Assembly (NCBI GenBank): GCA_016584495.1
Contig: WAID01000010.1
Coordinates: 496,001 to 560,000, forward strand
Source of the DNA: Celoporthe dispersa
Lineage: Eukaryota > Ascomycota > Sordariomycetes > Diaporthales > Cryphonectriaceae
Direction of reading: 5' to 3'
DNA: 64,000 nt
Position 1 is the first letter of the stretch, and each line of letters begins with the position of its first letter. Positions 56,551-64,000 of the stretch are shown here, in pieces. The position numbers and the translations under genes were made by a program. Below the pieces are notes generated by a model. The model saw only the letters and a program-made list of their open reading frames with translations, was not told the DNA's origin and searched no databases.

Positions 56551-57427
56551 GTGGAAGTCGTCAAGCTTGAACAAACCGTGGAAATGCCTTCACACAGCGT
56601 GCCCGAAGATACGCTCACAGCCTCTTGTTCATTGGCCTCCGCCGCGTCAGCATCCGAACATGCCAAACCTCTAAGGACTTTTTCTCTTCCCGTATCTAAT
56701 AGCGCACTCGATGGCTTCTATGCTTCACCAGCTATTCTTCAGGGATCCAGTTATGCCGTGGACGTACACGCCCCTGGGGACCCAAGACAAGGGCTCGGGC
56801 TTTACCAACCTTGGCGCAAGACGACATCATTGGCTATGCGGTTACTATACCGTATAACGTTGTCATGATATCAGCCGTCCACGATGTGACGGAGGAGGGC
56901 TGCATTATTGGAGCTATAACACCGTCATTTTGCGTAAGGGGTCAGATGGGAACAAGAGGTACATTGGTACCAACACGAACTGCATAGGTGTCAGGGAAGC
57001 CTTCGTGCAAACTTTCCCGACTGGGAAGCCTTGACTAATTATTGGGGGTGCCTGCATAGGCCGCGCAGCGGTTTCTACTTTCTGGAGGTGATTAGGGGTT
57101 AGCGAGATCTACATAGTGAAAAGACACGAGAGCGAAGTTATCGCGATCATTGGGTTGTTCCGAGCAGTCAGATTTATTGGCGATATCGTATGGGTGGGCT
57201 CGGAGGGCTTGGCAGGCGAGCTTGATACACCAGTGGTGGCTGTCGGCAGGGCTCCTGATTTCCTAGCTGTGGAGGAAGGCGAAAAGCTGGAGAAGAGGGT
57301 CAAAACGGTATTCTTGAACAAACAAGAAAAAGGTCTTCATTTTGGCAATGTGCTATCAGCCAAACTCAAGGACGGCCTTCTTCAACGAAGCGGTGAAGGC
57401 TGGATGGGCAGTGTTGCCAGGGCCTGA
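56551..57427 (+). pseudogene. Shikimate/quinate 5-dehydrogenase-like pseudogene
   Basis: AroE-type NADP-dependent dehydrogenase relic. Pieces in order: DDIIGYAVTIPYNVVMISAV and HDVTEEG (substrate-domain helix and DLTEEG motif); then, one frame over, TVILRKGSDGNKRYIGTNTN and CIGVREAFVQTFPTGKP. After a TGA (57032-57034) comes the nucleotide-binding loop LIIGGACIGRAAVSTFWR, a second TGA (57089-57091), and LGVSEIYIVKRHESEVIA. IVWVGSEGLAGELDTPVVAV runs to the stop at 57427. Both TGAs fit C:G to T:A changes (Trp or Arg codons), and GGxGGA is GGACIG here. A frame change lies near 56915. Such paralogues occur in quinate catabolism and in metabolite clusters; this copy is inactive. Confidence 0.6.
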
Positions 57428-57931
57428 ATTTATGGTTTACCAAGGCGTTGTTGCCCAGCAGACTCTATGGGCCTAGCTTCTATAGGATAAATTCGAGGTT
57501 ATCGAGGTGAAAACATCTCATCAAAAGGGCGTTGCATGAACATGTGTAATAGTCTCCGAGAATATGTCTTATAAGCTTGAGTCAATTTTCGTGGCCGCCG
57601 ACTTTTCTTTCAGTCAGCAGCTGGCTAGCAATGCTAACTCAAGCTCGAGTTCTTTTCGATTGAAAACGGGCACTGCTGATACACAATATCAGCCATTTGG
57701 ACCCTAGGGTTGCTATGGAAAAAAAGAAAAGATACAAAAAAAAAGGGGCGAAAATGCTACATCACACCACTCGGTACCGCCGTAGCAACCATGTGGTGTT
57801 ACAGTAGGGGGATTACGTAACGGCGCTCCGTAGTCCCTGATCAGATAGACTTCCGCTGGTCTGTGTCACTTCTCAAATATCTCCTTCAGGAAGTCCCAAA
57901 GACTTCTTTCCTCCTACGCGCAATCCTCGTC
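57428..57931. other. Intergenic, no supported gene
   Basis: Presumed promoter of the following gene; an A-rich tract lies near 57718-57745. Confidence 0.5.
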
Positions 57932-58613
57932 ATGGCGCCTACCGAGACCAAACCCCGGATTCTCCTCATCTCACTGGAGCTTCAGCCCTTCTTCGACGAG
58001 CAATACGCGCCCCTCATCGACGCCCTCAGCGACAAAGTAACCATCCAGCGCGCCAAGACTGCCGACCCAGCTATCCGCAAACTCAGCGAGGCCGAGTCGG
58101 CACCCCTCGCCGCCGTCCTTATCACCGACGGTGCCCTTGCCAACCAAAAAAAAGACAGGCAAACGTGTCTGGGATGCGGTGCTTGCCTACGTGCAACGCG
58201 GCGGCACCGCGGTCGTTATGGGCCACTTTTCTTCGTTCGTGAAGTCGCTTAACATCAAGCCCTTCTTTGAGCAAGCCGGGCTGCCCTGGGAGGCGGGCAA
58301 TTACTACCGCACGACGACGGTGCTGAATCGTAATGCTGTAGCGGAAATGGCAATGGCAGTGGACAAGTTACCACAGAGCTACAGTCAAAAGGCACTTGCC
58401 GTCAAGAATGTTGCGCCACAGCATGTGTGGTATGCTTCCAGCCCGGACTCTGTCATTGAGTCGGCCGTTTTTGCACCCACGAACGCTTATACGCCGGGCC
58501 AGGCGGCTGTTGCTCTGGCGAGTGTCGGGGAGGGGATATTGGGGTATCTGGGGGACGTCAATTCTGAGGTCGAGTCGAATGCCGTAGTATTGGCTATGTG
58601 TGGGCTGTTGTGA
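57932..58613 (+). CDS. ThuA / class-I GATase-like protein, one frameshift
   Basis: Small protein of about 226 aa, single exon. The start MAPTETKPRILLISLELQPF follows an in-frame upstream region without conserved sequence. The strand-helix pattern (RILLISLE; AAVLITDGAL; GGTAVVMGHFSSFVKSL) fits a Rossmann-like glutamine-amidotransferase/ThuA fold, but no nucleophile Cys is seen in the expected elbow (VVMGHFS), so catalysis is doubtful. The frame changes at an eight-A run (58146-58153): one A fewer gives ANQKKTGKRVWDAVLAYVQR and an open frame to the stop at 58613. The C-terminus (GILGYLGDVNSEVESNAVVL) resembles fungal ThuA-like proteins of unknown role. Function is uncertain; coding status is good apart from the homopolymer. 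Confidence 0.6.
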
Positions 58614-60357
58614 GCAGGGTGGGCATGTCGTAGGTTGCTACTTTACGGTGCATGTGTCGTTAGCCCGGATCCGGATGAGGGGAGATTGGATGACTTAAAA
58701 TGGACGAGCATGTATCAAATGACATGAGAGATGGACTTATTTGGCCACTTGAGGACTGAAGACCAGGATCCCGTTATTGCGAGGGGAAGGGGGAACAGCG
58801 AAAGCCACTTTATAGAGCGGGGGCTGTGCTGCTGCCTGCAACTTGCATCCGCCTCAGCAGGCCATACCGCCTAGTGAGGAGAGTGTGAGCTGTGTCTGCA
58901 ATTTTATTTTATCCTTTATGCACAGGCCCTCTCCATGTACCAGGCTAGGCGCCCAGAACTTTTTACGAAAGTTTTCGGAGTTACAGAATGTTTCATTCTC
59001 ACTGTGGCAAGTAGGTGTGAGCTTTTCAGATCGCGCTTTATGTTCTTTTAAGACGGCAGGTGTTGAAACGACTGCTTCTCTTCCATCTGTACTGCTATCA
59101 ACCAAATTAGAACCAGTGTTGACTCATGAACTTTACGCGTGTTCTATTGCGGAAGTGGACACCAAGGGCAAGAATATTGTGGCTATGCTGCTGACTGCAT
59201 GTTGCATTTTGCATCAGCCCTTATTAGCTTCGTCGTTGCCGCATTAGATTTTCTTGTTCAGCTGAAGTATGATATGACTAAAATCTCTTCATTGATGTTG
59301 TAGTACTTCGCAAATGGAAATAGACGCGTTTTGATATCATTTCCTCCACCCTCTCGCTTGCTTTCTCACACAGTCCACAGTCTGGGTATCTAAAATTGCA
59401 TTCGTTGTTATCAGAAACCGAAGGAACTTCAGCAACTCGCGCCAAGGTTTGCTTCCTTCTAGGCCTTGGTAATATTAAAAAAAAAAAGACTCGTCCATTC
59501 GCCGCGCAGTTTCCTGTGGAGAGACTGCCATACCTACGGCTGTAGACCATTCGTACATTCCTAGTCGCTGAGAGCCGTCACTCCTTTCCCTTGTTGCATA
59601 ATTGTCGTCATTCTAGTACATTAGTTTCGAGGCCCTTCGCCACAGTAATCATAAATATAACTACCGGCTTCCACGAAAGCGATGCGTCCTCGATGCCTTG
59701 CGCTACGGTCGAAAGAATAACCTGACAAAATTGATTGTTTAGGAGTTCTGCTCGAGCAAAACGATATGTAATATGGCGACAAATCATTCACCTGTTTAGT
59801 GGTTAAGCATTTGCCTACATAGATCCATCTTCATACTGTTTCTATGCGTATACTTCTGAGCTTGTCGTCATCTGGTCGGGGCTGTGTGAGAGCTGTTGTC
59901 AGAGCCTTAGAGCGCTTGTGCAAGATGGAGAGAGATAGAGGAGAATCATGTCGCAACGAGGCTCCCGTAGACCGCCCCGCCGAGGTTACATGGCGTCGTA
60001 AGTGCTGCATGAAAGGCACGCGCTAAATCACAATCTGATACTCACAGCTGCATTTATTGTCCAGTCGATTGTATTTGGCCCTTGGTCTAGTTCCATCGGG
60101 TCTACTAAGCAAGCGTTCGATTTTATTACCGATGTACCGACGCCTGTCAACAAGGATGCTCCGGATGATCTGACCCTAGCACACTGCAGAACGGGAGTAC
60201 AGGATCATTTGGGGGCGGCGGAGGGGGTGGCACAGCCGGTGGCACAGCCGGTGGCACAAAGCTATAGCGAGGATGAATATTAATATGGGCTGTCTAGTCC
60301 CAGGCAGTTCGGCGGAGCGCCTTGACCGTAGAAGAAGCTTAACCTAGATCGCTTACA
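58614..60357. other. Intergenic, 1.7 kb, no supported gene
   Basis: Both strands were read. Open frames of 60-134 codons show no motifs. A short tandem repeat lies near the right end. Confidence 0.45.
60226..60258 (+). repeat. 12-bp tandem repeat, 2.75 copies
   Basis: Unit GGTGGCACAGCC repeated head to tail. It sits in a short open frame, where it encodes a repeated VAQP. Confidence 0.8.
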
Positions 60358-62566
60358 ATGGAGACGACGCCATCATCGCCTGGCCCTCGATTTAATGATA
60401 ACGGAGCTCTGCCGTTGCTTCCAACACCAGGCACAAAGAGCCCAGTGCCAGTTGAACGAAATGTCCATCCAGACCTTGTCGAGAAGGACAACTTGAAGAG
60501 GCGCCGATCGACCAGGAATCCAGGCAGCTGGCGTTGGACGTTTGAGACCACCCTGCTGATCTTGAGCATAATCTCACTGATTGCCGTTATCATTTTGTTG
60601 GCGTTCGAGGATGGAACACCCTTGGAGTCCTGGAGATTCTACTTTTCGCTTAATACAGTCGTCTCTGTCTTGGGCACGGTGTCTCGCGCTTCGCTCGCAT
60701 CGGCTGTTGGCTCCTGCCTAGCCCAAGAAAAAATGGAATTGGTTCCAGAAGAGACAAGATCATCTATACATGTTCGACCGGATTGATAATGCCAGCCGTG
60801 GGTCTCTTGGGAGCTTCAAGCTCCTCTTCTGGGCAAAGTTCCAGTAAGCATATCAACTTTCACGTCCTCCGACGGGCCCACCAATCAGTCACTTACACGA
60901 ATGTGCAATTAGTCACTGGGCCTCCCTGGGAGCAGCCATCATCGTCATCCTGCTCGCTTATGACCCTTTCATTCAGGCCGTAGTCGAGAGCTCCGGTCGT
61001 CTGGACGCACAGACTGAATCAGTCAGTGCTGCAATCGGTTCGGCTACAGAGCTCGACGTCGGCCTCCTTTCTTCAGACTCTGGCGGTCTTGAGACTGAAG
61101 AGTATAATGTCACCAGCAATGGAAGACATGACACCTGTAGAATTACAGGTGTCGGCGAATGGTCCACTCAGCCAAACCTGGGGCTGGTTGCTAGCGTGTA
61201 TGACGGCTTCTACAACCAGAGTATGTCGACAACCCGCACAGCCACATTTACCTGCTCAACGGGAAATTGTACCTGGTCACCTTACGCATCTCTTGCCGTG
61301 TGCGCCTCATGCCGGGACGTCACTTCGCACATCACTGTCTCCAGTCGTTCTTCCACCGAGAGCATCGGCAACACAGCAACCTCGGGCATACTGACCACAC
61401 TTGCCCTGCCCTTAAACAATATCAGCAACTGGGCATATGTTACTTCAGAAAGCGCTACTGGCAAAGCCCGCCGGAGTGGACAGGATATTACCGCCCCAAC
61501 TTCTACGGTGATGTCTGCTAGGGGGACCATCAATGGATCTGCATTGATTTCATTTCGCAATTCCACCACGTTTCTGCTTGGGTTCTCGGTCTTCAACGTC
61601 GCCGAGGGATTTCTGAATGGTAGCGTCCCCTGGAATGCCTCAAATCCGACGGCGACGGAGTGCGGACTAGAGCTTTGTACAAACATATACAAGTCCGAAG
61701 TCAAACTAGGAAACCTGACGGAACAAGTCCTCCACTCATCTACCAGCCGCAATATGTCTTCCTTAGCGCCGTCAGATGGATGGATGCAAGGAAACATCAC
61801 AGAGTGCACGCGATATTGGAACGACTTGAATAACAACGCCCTCCTCTATGACTATCCCTCACCAAGCATGAGCATCCCGCGAACTAATCTGCAACTTCTG
61901 CTGCCAGGCGTGGAAACGTCAGGGTACAATCTATCGGCCAATAGCACGATGAACTTCTCGATTTCCGATCGTACACTAAAGAGTACGCTCGCATGGATGA
62001 GATCGGCATTCACCGAGACAGATCTCGTCTGGTATGAAGCAGTGGAGGATGGCTTGCTAAATTTCTATCCAGACACAGCTTTCTGGACCCAGTCGCCCAT
62101 AGCTATCTCGCTTACCAACCGTTCTACCTTGAGCCAGACGTTCAACAGCGTATCAGATAGTATGACTGTGTGGATGCGGAACCTGGGTTTTGCTCAGCAG
62201 CCCATAGTCGGGGCGACCTCGTTGTGGGTTTTGCATATCCAGGTCCGGTGGCCATTTCTAGCTTTACCTATTGTCACTACACTAGCTGGATGTATCTTCT
62301 GCTTCGCCATCATTCTCGAGACTAAAAAACTTAGGATGGAGCCTTGGAGAGGAAGTTGTTTGGCCATCATGACTTACGGCATTGGCGACGATATCAGAAG
62401 AAGTCTACAACATGCGGAGAGTTTGGATACAGCAGGGAGGCAGACGCAGGTCAAAATGTGTGAGACTGATGAAGCGACGATGTGCTTAGAACGAACTCCA
62501 GGACCTGTGGTTCCGGAAGGAAGACTCAGGCAGATGAGTTATGATTCTCTGATCCTGGATGACTAG
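60358..62566 (+). CDS. DUF3176 membrane protein
   Basis: Typical DUF3176 protein of filamentous fungi; function unknown. After a disordered N-tail come TM1 (TTLLILSIISLIAVIILLAF), DGTPLESWRFYFSLNTVVSV and TVSRASLASAVGSCLAQEKW, the family's conserved block, then FDRIDNASRGSLGSFKLLF. A 69-nt intron (60844-60912, GTAAGC...AATTAG) joins to HHWASLGAAIIVILLAYDPF (TM2). A long extracellular, N-glycosylation-rich domain follows with paired Cys (CSTGNCTWSPYASLAVCASC), then a last TM (WPFLALPIVTTLAGCIFCFA) and a cytoplasmic tail ending SYDSLILDD. One extra A in the A6 run 60728-60733 shifts the frame; without it exon 1 has the phase the intron requires and the protein is 712 aa. The intron-phase agreement supports a sequence error. 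Confidence 0.85.
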
Positions 62567-63530
62567 AGAAAGAAATGCTAGCCTAGATTCTATGTAAATA
62601 ATCAGGCTTTCTCTCTAAGCCTTGTGGGCTTTCATACAGATTCAGCCTCATACTTCTGACTTCTTTGATTGACACCTTGGCTCAATAGACATGCAGACAT
62701 ATTATACAGGTGCTGAGTATTTTTGTCTTTATGTGTTTCTTTGTTGGGAATTTTTCAAGTCCAACCTAGGTGCTCGATGTCCTAGTTCAGGATAATCATC
62801 GTCAAAATGCTGATAAGTTTCCTAACCGCAAGGGGTATCCTGTCAACCAAGTTATTTCATTCTCAAGAATAGGGCGGAGGAGGCATGTTTTGTGACCAGC
62901 GAATTTGGACAAAGTTGTCGACATTATAAGTGAATTTGGTCTCATATCTAGAGCATGTAATACAGATGATTGATGCTACACCACTTTGTTTTTACTACCA
63001 CTCGCATTCCAAACTGTTCATAAGTATATGAACCATCATAGGTCTTCTCATGAATCTGGATTCGTCGCAAGATGTTTGACCAGCCACATCTACACACCTT
63101 GCCTTGCCTACTTAGGATCTAGCCACGCTGTCGCAGACTGGTGAAAGCAGGCTTCAATACATAACAGCCCCACGTACATCAGTATCTTTTTAAGTACTTC
63201 ATTCTCAGGACCCAAGCTTATTTACGGTACTTAAAAAACTAAGGTTCCTCTTCCCAGAAGCAAAAATCAAAAATGATCGTCTTATACGAAATTATGGGCC
63301 GACCTTGCAATGTACAGCGTAGTTAAGTATGGCTGGAAACTGTGGGCGCTGTCGATTTTCTTGCCATTCAAAATCGTCAGATACCGCGTTTCTTTGGGTG
63401 GCTGGCTGGCATCGAGTAATCAGAGACACAGTTGATCGCAGAAAACAAAGTAATAATGTAAGCTGGATAGTCCCTAGATGCATGAATACTTACAGTGTGT
63501 CTTGTAAGTACTGATAAGGAGTTGTAGAGC
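62567..63530. other. Intergenic, no supported gene
   Basis: AT-richer spacer. Short open frames on both strands have no motifs. Confidence 0.45.
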
Positions 63531-64000
63531 GATGCTCAAGACACATACCGATACCAGCCTCTGCCTCCTGGTGACTACGTTAGGGTGGTATATCTGGAAC
63601 CCAGCGAACTAAACGATCCGATATCCGGAAGCTTGAAGACTGTGTCTTCGAATGCATCGATGACTAGTACGAAGCGCTCTCTTATGTCTAGGGGGACAAA
63701 GACAGGAATCTCTCATAAATCCTACTCGATAATAGTGTCAGCTGCTTCCGCGTGCAGCCCAACTTGCACGCCGCCCTCCGCGCGTTGCGACTCGAAATGC
63801 ACGTCCGAAGAATCTGGGTAGACGCGTTATGCATCAGTCAAGAGGACACTAGCGAGAGAGGCCATCAGGTCTCATTGATGTCCAAAGTGTACTCCCGAGC
63901 TCACACCGTCCTTGTCGACTTCGGCACCCCGACAGCAGCGGATGAGCAGCTTTCAGAGATGGGTATCGAGGTTCTATCTTTCCTCGCGGGCGACGCAACC
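63531..64000 (+). pseudogene. HET-domain gene, broken and cut by the window end
   Basis: Heterokaryon-incompatibility (HET) domain. YRYQPLPPGDYVRVVYLEPS is the usual lead-in. After a frame change, YEALSYV is followed by TAG (63689-63691) where the family has the invariant Trp of SYVWGD; TGG to TAG is a G to A change. A TAA (63716-63718) follows. After another shift the second HET block is intact: NLHAALRALRLEMHVRRIWV, then DALCISQEDTSERGHQVSLM and SKVYSRAHTVLVDFG, open to the end of the window. HET proteins trigger cell death on recognition of non-self; this allele appears dead unless the shifts are errors. The 3' part lies outside the window. Confidence 0.7.

Noticed and set aside
58843..59247. 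134-codon plus-strand frame
   Set aside because: Translation lacks any recognisable motif and has no conserved start context; treated as chance.
1..64000. tRNA, rRNA or CRISPR features
   Set aside because: No convincing A/B-box pair or clover-leaf, no rRNA stretch, and no regularly spaced direct repeats were seen by eye; a covariance-model scan was not possible here.

Overview
The window looks like nuclear DNA of a filamentous ascomycete (Pezizomycotina, probably Sordariomycetes). Genes have short introns (about 50-90 nt) with GTRNGT-type donors and CTNAC-type branch sites. Both strands are used, spacers are long, and the families are typical of these fungi: Zn(II)2Cys6 regulator, PDR transporter, LysM protein, DUF3176, HET and ankyrin/NLR relics, BBE-type oxidoreductases. 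The species assignment is inference; no rRNA or marker gene is present.

Layout. (1) 1.6-10.3 kb is housekeeping: an SFH5-like phosphatidylinositol-transfer protein and the large WD40/RING protein RTC1 (SEA/GATOR2 family), with a decayed gene between them. (2) 10.6-18.7 kb holds intact accessory genes: a BBE-type FAD oxidoreductase, a multi-exon DUF2235 hydrolase and a secreted LysM protein. (3) 18.8-36.7 kb is a graveyard around AT-rich islands: a truncated unknown gene, a fused pair of broken P450 and MFS genes, a broken BBE oxidoreductase, and relics of a pogo-like transposase, an NLR/ankyrin gene, a DEAH helicase, a DUF2235 gene and an F-box gene. Within it sit two better preserved genes: a secreted flavin amine-oxidase-like protein and a small cysteine-rich secreted protein with three exons. 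(4) 37.16-43.11 kb is bounded by two inverted copies of a ~115 bp repeat. It carries only two divergent genes of unknown function, and a CocE-like hydrolase gene is cut exactly at its right edge. (5) 45.2-55.9 kb is a compact set: intact P450, intact Zn(II)2Cys6 regulator, and a divergent PDR-type ABC transporter. A perfect 19-bp inverted repeat with nested CCG-N9-CGG motifs lies between regulator and transporter. This looks like a self-regulated detoxification, efflux or small-molecule module. (6) 56.5-64 kb holds a broken shikimate-dehydrogenase-like gene, a ThuA/GATase-like gene, a DUF3176 membrane protein and a broken HET gene running off the end.

Two processes explain most damage. Several relics carry stops or lost key residues through C:G to T:A changes (CAG to TAG, TGG to TGA/TAG, heme Cys to Tyr), as expected from repeat-induced point mutation. 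Separately, otherwise well-preserved genes contain single-base indels, mostly in homopolymer runs, which may be assembly errors rather than real lesions. Exon structures below were deduced by hand from splice consensus and frame continuity; family names rest on recognised motifs, not database searches.
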